A model generated the notes under the pieces. It was not told where the DNA came from, did not search any database, and saw nothing but the letters and a program-made list of their open reading frames with translations. 64,000 bases of DNA from Lagopus muta (Eukaryota; Chordata; Aves; Galliformes; Phasianidae): NCBI RefSeq assembly GCF_023343835.1, contig NC_064436.1, forward strand, positions 50,195,883 through 50,259,882, written 5' to 3'. A program made the translations under genes and the position numbers. Below, piece by piece: positions 25,801 through 37,989 of the stretch. Numbering within the stretch: the first letter of the stretch is position 1; every line of letters starts with the position of its first letter.

Positions 25801-27529
25801 TTTGCTATGGATCTTTTTCTGTTCACAGTGTTATTACAACAAACTGTGGATTTTACTGGTGAGCAAGAAGGGTAGGTAGGTACACTGTGAGCGTTTTGCT
25901 TCTCTTGCTGCTTCTTCATTATCATTGTCCAGTGCCACTGATGTAGCATGCTCTGTTGGATGCAAATATGCCCATGTGATCAGCTAGTCTCAGCAGCTTT
26001 TATCTGGGTTGCAGCTATCTCTCTTAGAACCTGGCTTTTTGTAAGCAGCATTCCCAGACACCCGGTCATCTCCCAGTCTATTTTCAGGCAGTGATGATGA
26101 AGCAGCATCTAATTTAGCTACAGAAATTACAAAGGTTTCTGAAATGGCAATGTACTGTCATAGGCTCTGCAAAGAGCAATGGGGAACCCCTCGTAGAAAT
26201 GGAATTTCCCTCTATTCACATTTTTCAGGACGTAGAAATGGATGACATTAAATCCTGGGCTATAATTTAGACAGAGAGAAGATTGCAAACTGACTCTATA
26301 AGTAGAAAAATCCCTTAAGTAATATCATATAACATGATATCTATAATCCTGTCAGTTAGAAGATTAGAGATTCAGTCAGAAACTAGCTTATATAAATGGC
26401 TTAGTAATAAAGATTGTACTAATAGAGGTAAGGAACATACTGTGCTGAAGGCTAAGAAAATTGGGAAACCTTGAGGAATGGTATTTCCTGTATAAGCAGC
26501 TGTCATAGCAAAATATTCTGAGCTACACGCGGCTCTTCTGGAGCAGTATTTGAGATAACTGTTACTGTGTAAATTTGTGGTTGAAAGCAACCCTATGTGC
26601 TCAGCAATCATTCATACATTTGGGTAACATGCAGCCTGTAAGGCCCAAACTTCAGTGTGTGACTTGTTTGCTGCAGCTCCCAGTTGTATCAGTATCACAC
26701 ATGTAGCTGAGGGATGACCCGATGCGCAGTAGAGGCTCTTCAGCTGACATTTTAAATGTTCATTGTTCTTAAGCACAGGCTTGAGTGGAAACTTTTCTGA
26801 TCACTTTTGTTATGTGTTTATTTGTATTCCTTATTCCTGTGGTGATTGTGTGGAAAGCCCTACATGACCAAAGTTAGTTTTTCTCATTTTTTTTTAAGCA
26901 CACACTCCTCCAGATAGAAAGACAAGCTGTCCCCAAAGGCCAGAAAAGGCCATTGCAGTTGAAAGCTCTGCCCTCTTCTCCTGCTTTCTGTGTAGTCAGA
27001 ATGCTGCATAAAACAGACCAGGACAAGCCTGCAGGAAAGTTGTTCTCCTGGGTGAGAAATCTAGGTGGTCTTGATAAAACCTAATGTGCACATAACAGCT
27101 TGAAAGGCAGATAAAATGCTGTTGAAGGTAACTTCAGGTCCATTTGCAAATGTTATCATTAATTATAGCAATATTTTCATCCTCCAGCCAAATAAAAGCC
27201 CAGGAGGGTCCACCAGCAGTGAATTCTCCAAGCAAAGCTGGAAAGAAGAAGGATGAAGATTCTAAAACATTTCCCTGGTGTGGTCTCCCTTTCAAAGTGG
27301 GTAGCAAAGGTGTTTTTCAAACTACTGCAATTCAATTAGGCTGACCTAATTTTACTTCTATTCTGCTACAGAATTCCACAGTGATACCATTTAACTTTCT
27401 TAAGGTCACATTGTGGCCCTGTTGAGACTTGTATTACAGCACCATTGACTGTAGGAGCTTAAATACCGAAACTGCTTGAATGGGTATCTTGTGTGTATTT
27501 TCCTCTGAGTGAAGAAAACTAAATATGGT

Positions 27530-27562
<33 letters not shown>

Positions 27563-30500
27563 CCTTCTTTTTTTTTGGTTTGGGCAGATGAAACTCTTTA
27601 AAGGAAAACAAATGCTGTTGTAGCCTGGAGAGAAAATGCTACTGGCTATGATTTATGAAATTTATGTCTATTTTTAATTAGAAGAAGTGGAGGCTACGGG
27701 CCCATTCTTCTATATTTTATATCATCACCTTTGTGCTGAGTGCTCAGTGACTTATAAAATGGCACAAAGTCTCACTAAATGCCTATCACTTAGTTGTGTG
27801 TATCACATCCCACAGTTTGCAGAATTGCTTATGTGTTTAAAGGAGTTCTGTCTTGAAATAGAAATCCTTACTGGGCATTTCTTCAGCAGCATCTGTTTTC
27901 CTTATTTATCTTAATTAGAAGCTGCTTTAAAATTCATTGACGACATCAACATTTGGATAAGATCATGGAATAATGGTTCAGGGTTCCAAGTCTGTGAAAC
28001 ACATAATACTTTTTGAATCACAAAAATATCTGTTCTTGCAACCTATTCCTTAATTTGAATGAATCCTATGAGAACGACAGTTCAAGCATCTATTTAAGAC
28101 TGAAGCTTTGTTTGCCCACAGAAGTGGCACCGTTTTGAAGCAAGAGTAAATTAATCAGCATAAACCAATTTAAATCAGCACATCATTCTTATGTAGAAAA
28201 TTTCTTCAGCTGAACTCTGCCAACATATCATCATGTTTTGGTTAGAGCTGTGTGTAGTACGCCTTCATCACTTTTGCCATGAGCTGCTCTTAGCAATGGG
28301 TTTGCTGAAGCAAGTTGGAAGGCTGTCTGGTCCCTTAATTTTTGTGCTCCTTGTCAGGCTGCCTGATTTTCAAACATGAATTTCTGTGCTGGCTTGGAGA
28401 AGGTGCTGGTAAGAAAAGATGGTGAAGTTCATGTCAGAATAACACCAGAATTAGTTTCTGCTAGGATGGAATGGAAAATCTGCATAAAAATGTAGCAAAG
28501 TTCTTTCCTAACCCTCCTGCTGTCTGATGAAGTGTCAGTCTACACAGCTCATTGTGAAGAGGTGAAAAAAGAGTCTGAAGAAATATGATATTTTTGTCTA
28601 TTAGAAAAATAAGGGTTTTTTCACACTATGCTGAGTTCTTATCTCTTGAAATTCTTTAAATCTGTCAGTCTATATTTTTAAATTTTCTATGTGACAAAGC
28701 TTTCTACACCAAAAGTGACATGAGAAGACTTGCAGTGTAGCTTCCTGTCTCAGCTAAATTTCTGCAGTGCTGAACTGCTGCCATGAGACAGCCCTCACAA
28801 ATTTCTTTCAGCTCTGCTGTATGTGTGAAAAAGGAAAATAAGTAAAAGTAAAATTTGCAATGAATAAAAGTACCCACTGGTGGGGGAAAAAAATCAGAAA
28901 AAAAATAAGGCAACACTTTTCTGTGGCTTACTCTGAAGTCATGAGATGAGAAGGACCTGTGAAGTAGAAGCCTCCACACGTACTGAAACCATTGCACCAT
29001 GGTAAGAAGCTGGCATGAGGGTGCCTGAGTGATCTCCCCTGGGTACAATCCCTGATGGCCACCAGCAGCTGCAGAAGGTTTTTCCATGAGAGGTGAGAGG
29101 ATGTAGAGGCAGCACTTCACTACTTTCTCTCTTTCTTCCTCAAAGACCTCTCCTTATTCAGGTGGAAATTGATAGTGAGAAAACAACAAGGGAGTTTGCA
29201 AAACAATCTGCTGTTTAATTTGTAACACAGGCACTGTTTTGACATTGTCTTAAAACCAGAGAAGAAAGGGAGTGGAAACCCATCATTATGATTGCCTCTG
29301 GGAAAGAGCAGGCTGCAGGTAGTGTTTTACAAAAGAAACAAAGCTTGGTTACTCAAACTACTTTGAAAGATCCCTGATAATATATTTATATTTTTGTTGA
29401 TTGTTTTTTTTTGGTACTAGAAAGTTATACTGACATGAAAGAAATGTGGAAATTGGGGGACTCAGGCTTAGGGAAAATGTGCTTCCCTGGGCAAAGCCTA
29501 AGGCAACTTTCCTTCTCTAAAGAGAAGGAAACAGGTGGCAAGCATTAATACTGGGGTAATTAGCTGTTATATATAGGGTGGAGCAACACTCAATGAGAAT
29601 GCCTTTGTGATTAAGAGGTCTGACTAATATCTGGCAGCCTACATGAGGTCCTGCTCTGGACTCCCTGTTGCCCCTGCTGCAATGTTTGGTTCTCCCAGAG
29701 GGAGATCTGCTGTGCAGCCAAACAATTTGCAATGACCTTGCTGTGCTGGTTAGGCACCTCAGATACATGGGTGCACCTTATTCGATAACTTCCTGAAGTT
29801 ACCTGTAGCTTGGGATTTCAAGTACTCATGGTTAAGAGCCTCCTAAATCCAAAGAGATTAAAGATCAGAGCTTTAACTTTTCAGAGTGACATAATCCATA
29901 CTGTTAGAGAAGCTTGGGCTGGGTGTTTTTCTGTACTGCCCCTAAAACAGGCCAGTGCTCTGGTATGAAATCTGGGTCAAGTCTGGCCTCTAGACCTTTT
30001 TCTTTAACCTGTAAATATTTAGTAAGAACATATCCTATAGGTGACAGCTGAAGTAAGGTGGCCTTATCACTTATGGTGCCTGCAGATGCTGCTGTAACAC
30101 AAACAAGGAAATAGTGTAAAAAAAAAAAACAAAACATGTAGGCATCTCTCTTGTTGATGAGGTGATCTGCAAAGTACCTATAGCCTCTTTATAAGGGGAA
30201 ACTCTGTATGGCAATAGTGCAACCTGCTTCCTTGAACACTATGGGTGGGGAGAGGCCCTAGCCCTAGGTGCAGTAGGAGTTGGGTGATTGTGTCCCATGA
30301 ATGACTCCTCAGAGAATGGCCTTTGGGCAGCTCACCTGACTGCTTTAGAGAAGGCCATACATGGAAAGTTTTGTGGCCATCAGTTGCAATCTGTACTTCT
30401 GCAAAGAGATCTTCAGGCCTCCTAGAAAGCAACAGAAATGTCCGGAGAAAGAAGAAAGCTCAAGCATACCTTTGTTAGCAGGCCTTTCATAAGAGTTCAT

Positions 30501-31288
30501 TGACTCAAGTGCTACCTCTTGTTTGTGTTGCTTTTTGTTGGAGTAAAAACACTGTTTTTTTTTACTTGGAGGAAAATGTATTGACTAAGAGAAGAAATTA
30601 TTTTTTAAAATCAGGCTTTTCCAGGAGTTATGATGATCTTGCCTTTGTTTTTTATGTGAGCGTGTTATTTTTCACATGAGAGAAAAGTAGTGAAATGTTT
30701 CTCTGTGTGGGAAGATGGCATGGGAGGAGGGTGAAGGTAGTTCTGCAAACAGGTTTGTTTCACATACCGCTCTACAGAGATATTGCAGATTTTTGGAGAC
30801 TGGGCTCCATGTGGCAGGTGGGAGGGGATTTCTGTGTTATCAATTAATTTCAAACTGTGTGGGATTTTCTTGGCATAAATGAATGAGGTCTTCAACAATT
30901 TAAGCTTAATTTCCCTTCTGTCAAATGGAGTGCAAGAGATACGTGATGAGGAAGGTTTGAGGATGGAGGACTCTTGAACGTGCTGGGCTTGATGGAGTTA
31001 ATCTTCCCATTTGTCAGGGAAAGGCAACCCAGCTTTCTCTGAGAGGTAGTATATTTACCCACCAGTTTCTATTGCGAAGTTTCCAGCAGCCTTATTCCAG
31101 AAACTCTGTATATCTTTTGGAGAACAAAGGGCTTTCTTATGATATCTTCAGATATTATGCTTCTTACCAGGGATACCATGGAGATGAAGAAAGCCAAAGC
31201 AACCACAATAAAGAACAAATCCTGCATGTTAATAATAGAGTCTCGCACAAACTGTGAAGCTTCTGGCCAAACCTAGAAAACAGGTGGC
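22801..31288. other. Non-genic DNA, no gene recognised
   Basis: About 8.5 kb of AT-rich sequence without a recognisable exon, RNA gene or transposon, apart from a T tract at 27532-27562. The longest open frame (138 codons, 28704-29120 on the minus strand) matches no family known to me. Confidence 0.5.
27532..27562. repeat. Poly(T) tract, 31 bases
   Basis: An uninterrupted run of 31 T, followed after CCTTC by a second T run. Confidence 0.95.
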
Positions 31289-31401
31289 TCTTTATGGACT
31301 TGGTTTAGTGGGAGCTATTGGGAATAGGTGAACGGTTGGACTGGGTGATCTTTTAGGTCTTTTCCAACCTTAGTGATTCTATGATTCTATGATTCTATGA
31401 C
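31285..31401 (+). mobile_element. CR1 LINE, truncated 3' tail
   Basis: About 115 bases of CR1 3' end in sense orientation. They include GGTGATCTTTTAGGTCTTTT and CCAACCTTAGTG, and finish in three copies of the ATTCTATG octamer. It is very similar to the tail at 37855-37989, so both probably belong to one subfamily. 5'-truncated, with no coding part. Confidence 0.9.
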
Positions 31402-32785
31402 TCAGTTGTTGAGTTTGGAATTTTGTGTGGGTTTTTAGGTGAGCTATTGAACTGCATTAACGCTGCACTGTGCAGTGAGCCCTGTGGACAGAAGTCTATT
31501 GTGGGCTATAGGAATGTGAGATACAGTAACAGGTCAGAAACGGTCTGTTTTACTAAACAAAGAAATCTCAGTCTACGATTAATGTAGTTTCATGTCAAGA
31601 GTACAACATACAAATCTAGGCTCATTCACAGCATGATAATGAACAATGCATGCCCTGTAGCAGGGAGCATACCACTACTGGATTATCTGCACTAAACGGA
31701 CTTTACAGAAGTTCCCGTCAGGTTTACTTTGTGCTAAACAAATGCTCATTTAATGCAGCTGTTACAGCAATGCAAACTGCAGATTGGCAATGAGCCGTGC
31801 TTCTGGGGCTCATCCCAGATACTGGCCTTATGAAATGATTTTTTGAAGATTTGCCTTTTTGCATTAAGCTGAAATGATACAGAAAATGGAGAAAATTTCA
31901 TAAGATTAGGAGAAACAATGATTTACAGGCTCAGAATTGTGAGACAAAGGCAATTTAACAGGTTTGGCAGCTTAACAGACCAAGGCAGTTTGACAGTTTT
32001 TGGGGAAGATATGGAACTGTAGCTCCTTAAAAGCTATAGGTAAAAGCATTTTTGTTGGTTTCATTGTTTGAAAGGAAATTAACTTAGATACAGAAAAACA
32101 TGCCATTTTGTGTGGCTGGCAGACTGGAAAATCTTTTGGGAAAATCTCACAACAGTATCTTCAGACTGGAATGTAAACAGAAAGTCAGAAACAGAGAAGA
32201 CACTGAAACCTGTTTAAAAATAGCTGGAGCTTGCTAGAGTTACAACCTTGGTTTGTTACTTCTATCCTGAAGTGAATCCTACACAGAGGAGTAGGTTTGA
32301 CCCTCAAATCAAGTGCTATAATTTTATTGCTCATCCAAAATGTATTTTTAATTGTCAAGTTTGAAAGAGAGGACCATGAGTTAACAACTAAAGGAAAGGC
32401 AAGCTAGTAGGTCTGAGAATTGGAAGACTTTGCATAGGACACTAGAATAAGGCATATGCAGAAGAATGGAGTGGAAGAATTTAAAGCCTGGAGAATGCCT
32501 TGATGCAAACAACAAAGTGGCAAAAATTCTTTGCTCCTCTTAACAACAAAAACAAACAAACAAAAAAGAACTCAAACTCTCCTTATTCAAGTATTCTGCA
32601 TGAAAATAGTGGTAAAATCAATCATTTTAATTGTGATTTATTATCCTTTCTGGTGTTTAGTTGGATCAAAAGATGAAGTCTAGCTAAATAATAAGGCTGG
32701 ACTGAAGAAGATCCTTTCCTCCATGAATTTAGTGTGCTGTAATTCCAGAGTTGGCTTGTTCAGTGAGCAGAAGGATTGTGTTAAA

Positions 32786-32819
32786 TACTGGCAGTCCACC
32801 ATTCAGATGACTGCCAGTA
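32786..32819. other. Perfect 11-bp inverted repeat (hairpin)
   Basis: TACTGGCAGTC at 32786-32796 is exactly complementary to GACTGCCAGTA at 32809-32819, with a 12-base loop. It may well be chance at this length. Confidence 0.4.
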
Positions 32820-35597
32820 CTAGAATGTAGGAGTACCAGATGTTTAGATGTTTAGAACGTGGTATTTTAGTGAATGGTAGGGCTGTGAGGTTATTTTGCA
32901 GCTTGTAAGTGAAACTGCTCAGACCCATTCAGATATGGGAATGTTTAAGAGGTATCAAATACATAGACGGAAAATAGGAATTATTCTGAAAGAATGCAAA
33001 CCATATAAATCTTTTTTTTTTTTTTCTTTCTTTTTTTTTTTTCCTCATCAGGATACATTTGTATCAGCCATGGGCTCAAAGATATTCATGTATCTGATGT
33101 ATATCTTTTCCTTGTTTGTTTGTTTGTTTGTTTTTTCCCAGTTTCTTTCCTTGGTCTGCTCACCCTACATGGAACTACTCCTACATACAAGGGTGAATTT
33201 TTTCACCTTATTGTTCCTCAGCATTTCACTTCACATAAAGAACAACCGGCAGAGAGCAGAAGAGCAGAGGATTGTTTAGGCTATAGTTACAAATCACTGT
33301 GAAAGTGGATAACAAAACTTTTAAAATAGAAAGATACAGAAAACACTACAACTGCTGAAGTCGCACCTAGTAATCTTCAGGAAAAGCCTCTGATGCAATA
33401 ACTTAATAAAGACCCTTTCATGGAATGCATCTTTTTTCTCTTACATGAATTCTTTTTCACTCAAAGGGTTTTTACTTTTCTTTTAAATAATTTTTCCACT
33501 TAATTATTTTCAACCAATTTCCTTGGCAGGCATTGAGTGATGATGCGTGGCTAAGGGAATGATCAGATTGATTGTGAATAAGAGTTTTATGTTGTAATTA
33601 CAGTAAATATTTCTCAGCACAAGGCAGGTCCAAAGTGTTGACCATTGTATTAAAGAGGCACTAATGAGACAAAGATAAAAAAAAAAAAAAAAGTGAATGA
33701 AATACAGATGAATTTCTACAGTATTATTGAATTATGGATTATCCTGATTGCATTCACTACCTGTTTCAGTCTCAAGTTGAACAATACTTGAAAGCTATAG
33801 AAAAGTATTAATTTCACTGACAGACTTTGTATTTTTTGGAATTGGGTCAGTAAAGTAATTCTTCCATTTTTAATTTCTTTCTTCCTTTTTTGTATAATTC
33901 TGGGCAAAAAAATGGGTTGAATTCACCAACATTATCAGTGTAGATTGCGTAGTTAAGACTGACTTGTTGGACTGCACTTGCAGCTGAATACTTAAAGCTA
34001 ACAGCACACTGCATTTTCAGCAAGACTCCTTATTCCAGAGAGTTTATCTGAGGCTGGGTACAGTGTGTCTCAGGTAGCTCTGTCATAAAGCAAATGTCTT
34101 CTGCCTGTATGTAATAACTTATTTACCAGCCGATTTGACATATTCCCTCATGACAGGAGATTTATTGTCAGTGTGCTACAATTTAAATTGTTAGTCTCTG
34201 GAGACAGATTCGGCTCTCAGAGAATTCAGAAGACTTGATTTCAAATTCTGCTTCTTGTCCAGAGCATAGGGCTGATTTACCTCCTTGCTTCCCAAACCTG
34301 GTCTTTGTCACTAGCAAGATGTGGATATCAGCATGTGTACTGAGCTAAAAAGGCTCAGTCGCTCTCCAGTAAGGCTTTATTGTGGAAGGATGGCAGAGAA
34401 GTGAAAAAGAACTAACTGTTCAGGCTGATTAATATTGGTGATGGTACTGGCATGAAAGCAGCCAGTTTTCCTTTCCCTAGCTCACACTCTTTGTCTGCTG
34501 TTTTCTTAAGTGGTGTTTGAGCTTTTTGATCATCTGTGCATCAGCAAATCTGTTTGTTTATACGTGAGTGGATGGAAATGTTTTTATGGCAGGTAATGAA
34601 TTGGATAATTGCACTAAGCATTAGTTTTTAATGTATATCTGTAAATACGGAGTAGCCTTTAGCAATCTGAGCATATTCATCCAAAGCAATGGAATACTTT
34701 CGCAAGTGATTTTAATTTAAAAAGGGATGTTTAGGACAGAAATGGGACGTTGTACATGGTTGTAACTTCTCAGGCCCCCGGAGGCCTTCAGTTTAGGGCT
34801 GATCACTGTTGCTTCTGTTTCATTTACATTGCAAATGAAATCTTACGGTATTTTTCTTCATTATGTTGTCTGGCAGTTGAATCTGTATCTTTGCTGCACA
34901 GATGTGGGCCGTTCAGTGGAGACGTGCACGCATTTAGATAACAGAAGTACAGGGCTGATATCAAGCCCTGCAACATCTGCTGAATTCACATGGGGAAAGG
35001 GAATATGAAAACAAATACACAAAGGACACAGCTACTGAGATGGTAAATATTGTTTTTTCCATGCCACACCCAAGCCAAAAATAGAGACTGAAAGGCCCTT
35101 AACAAAGCTTTATTCAGGTTTCTGAAAGCGGAAAGTTTTTTTCCACTGTTCTCTAAGTGAACAGGGCTGCTAGCTTGCTTCAAAAATCTGACACTGCCAA
35201 AGCCTTATGCTTGTTTTACTGCAGGTAGATCAGAAGAATACTTTCACTGTGAGCAGATCAGAAGAGTAGCTCCTCAGAAAAAAACAGTTTTAAAATCACC
35301 TCGACAAGATCACAGTCAGGCTTGAATGCTTTAAGAAATGTAAGAGCTGCTTAACACTTTTTTTAGGGGAGAAAAGATGGTGGGTCCTGTGGAGCAGTAC
35401 AGATTTGCTGGTTGGCCCTGGGGTGGCTGCAGCCTAGACCTGAAAGCTTCAGGAGGAGGAGGGGAAGAAAGTATTAGGCTGCTGTGTCAGTGCATGGGCC
35501 CCTTCTTCTGTGTCCTGCGCTGTTGCACAAGGTTCAAGTGCTGAATAAGGTTGATAATGCTGGGCACTCCCAAATCTAATAAAAGTGTTGCAAGTAG

Positions 35598-36062
35598 TTG
35601 TGGGATGAACGGGGAAGTGAGAGCTGTAAATACAACCACTGCAATAAATTTAACCATTGCAATAAATCCTGGGGGAGGATAGATTTTCAGAGAAGGAAGG
35701 GACATACTGCCTGGCAAATCCCTGTATCTGTGGGAACATGGTTCCATATAGCTCATCTGGGACACTCTGCTCCTTCCTTAAAGCAGCCCTCAGAGACTTC
35801 AAATCAGAGTAGACATTTGTGGCAGCACCAGCACAGCCTACACCAGGCCATGTATTCTGCTCCTGGCCTGTGTATGAGGATTTGGTACTATTCCCACTGC
35901 TGTAAGCATGCAAAGGGTCCCAGAGGGGACTCCAGGTTGAAAATTTTTCAGTCACTTGGAGTACGTTTCCTCTCTCACATGGGATACTTTCCTCTTTGCT
36001 CCTCATCTCTTGCACAAAGGCAGACTGTCTGCTATAACAAGGCATTTGCCTTGTTCACGTAA
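35598..36062. other. Unrecognised segment open on both strands
   Basis: Plus strand: an open frame of 154 codons (35598-36062). Minus strand: one of 131 codons (35650-36045), with a second of 92 codons in another frame (35487-35765). Base composition is less AT-rich than around it. The minus-strand frames could be the remains of an old retrocopy or mobile element, since reading shifts from one frame to another without a stop-dense gap. I recognise no domain, and no splice sites or poly(A) signal settle the strand. I do not call a gene. Confidence 0.25.
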
Positions 36063-37849
36063 AATCCAAAAATTAACTGCTTTTTAATAACAATGCCCAG
36101 CTTTCTTTCATAGCTGGGGAATGACTTAAAATGGAGCCAGGCCCATTTGGTAATGTCAAAAAAAAGTAAGCCCCAAGGAGATGGCTTGTTCTTTGCTTTC
36201 CCAAATGGAAAAATAACTTATGTGAATTAATAATAGACTATTTGACCACAAATATTTTTCTAACCAGAAAGCATCTGTGGCTTTGCCGCCAACATCTGTG
36301 GTTAAAGTGAAGAATTGGAAGTTAAATAAACTTTTGTAGAAACTGCAGACAAAAACGTCACACAAAAAAGAAATCTTAGGTCTTTTTTTTCCTGCTTCCT
36401 GCTGTAACTGATTAAATGTTTAGTTTCCAAACTATGTACTCAGCTCTTAATAAGATTTTAATGTTCTTCCATATGTCCAAGTGAAAGTGACTTAGAGGAA
36501 AGGTCAAGGAAAAATTGATGTTTTTCCTCCCCTTTCCAGTAATACCTTTTGACCTCTCTTCCAAAAGTTATTTTGTCCATTTGATATCAAACTTTCAATA
36601 CGAAAATCTACATCGCTTTTTGTACCCATTTTCCATAGCAATATATCCAGTTTGCTGGAATCTGTGCTCTGTAGCTTTGCAAAACCCAACCATGTCCGTG
36701 CATCATTGCTTATGCTTTTTTGGTGGAAGAATCAGGCACACTCTGTTGTCAGGTGGCAGATGAACAGGTTTTGGAAGAGGAATTTTAAGTTCCAAGCAAA
36801 TATTTATTATCTGATGACATCTCATCACCTTTCAGTGGGTTGTGTGTGTCAAGTCTTGTCCCCACTAAGTCACTTGTGAAATGATGGTTGTGTGAGATGT
36901 TGAGAAGGCTGAGATTATGTTTAACTAGATACTGTGCAAATACAGAAAAAGGTCTCCCCTTCCTGCAAAAGGTGAATGAAGGCTTTCCTGAGGTGGTAGA
37001 ACAGCATGGAGCCAAAGCAGACCCTCGTTTCCTGTGCAGGTCCTGCTTGCCCTGAGCTGTCCTGCTGGTTGGGGCACCAGACACCCTGTCCCATGCCCAG
37101 CCACTTCCCCTCTCCTGCCCATCTTTCTTGTTCTGCACGAGGCCACCACACAGAGACCATACAGACCTTCTCTATCGCTTGCCAGGTCTCCTTCACTGTG
37201 GTATTTTATGTGCCTCAGATCCTGTACTTTGTTTTCTGCTCAATGGGAAGGCAAGGATACACTCTTGCCTATATCAAGCACCTTGGTTTAAAGCAAATAC
37301 TTGCTTGTGTGTCCTAGAGATGTGATAAAAGCAACCATGTGGTTAATGAAGAGCCTTAGCACTCAAAAATGTTTCCTTTGCGTGGTGATCGCTTTCTACC
37401 CGGCTTTTCAGGGAAGCCACAGCTGCATTCACTTTCAGCTTTTGCTCTGTCTTCCCACCTGCCTAGAGCTGCAATAAGATCATCAGATTGATGATTTTCA
37501 GTATAAGCCTTAAATCTGATACAGGTTTCCAGAGATTTACAAGCATTTTGGAAGAGCTGGGTTAACTTTTGATCAATATTTTGCTTAGCTCTGGTTTTAG
37601 GGCTAAAAGAAAACAATTCCAAACTCATGGAAGCATTTTGATTTTTATGTTTCCTTGTTTTTTCCCAAAGATAGAAAAATTCTCTCTTGGATTTGCATGG
37701 ATCTTGGTTTCTAAGAATCTCTTTCCTACAAGAAGGAAGTCTTTGATTTTGTGTCCTTCCTGTGAACGAAACTACATTTGATTCTGTGTTGAAGTGATAG
37801 AGCAAGCTAATAGGTTGGGTTATATCATCAGAAAATAAAGGTAATAATC

Positions 37850-37989
37850 AAAACCGACCCTGGGGGTGTTCAAGGAAAGACTGGATGTTGTGTTGAGGGA
37901 CATGGTTTAGTAGGAGCTATTGGGAATAGGTGAACGGACTGGATGATCTTTTAGGTCTTTTCCAACCTTAGTGATTCTATGATTCTATG
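37850..37989 (+). mobile_element. CR1 LINE, truncated 3' tail
   Basis: Sense CR1 3' end of about 140 bases. It starts near GACCCTGGGGGTGTTCAAGG, includes GGATGATCTTTTAGGTCTTT, and ends in two octamer units. Over their shared part it is nearly the same as the tail at 31285-31401, which suggests two insertions of one subfamily. Confidence 0.9.

Larger units (their letters stand above)
31402..37854. other. Non-genic DNA with one compositionally odd segment
   Basis: No supported gene. It contains a perfect 11-bp hairpin at 32786-32819, a TTTG repeat near 33113-33133, and a segment at about 35360-36065 that is richer in GC and open on both strands. A second GC-richer stretch lies near 36930-37250. 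Neither segment matches a protein family I can name. Confidence 0.5.

Noticed and set aside
26094..26142. TGATGATGA followed by CTGA, resembling box C/D of a snoRNA.
   Set aside because: No terminal stem outside the boxes and no clear C'/D' boxes. Such short motifs are common by chance.
28704..29120. Open frame of 138 codons on the minus strand.
   Set aside because: No family resemblance and a patchy composition; likely chance.
36921..37325. Several overlapping frames on both strands in a GC-richer stretch.
   Set aside because: No frame shows a motif or preferred codon use; multiple open frames are explained by lower AT content.
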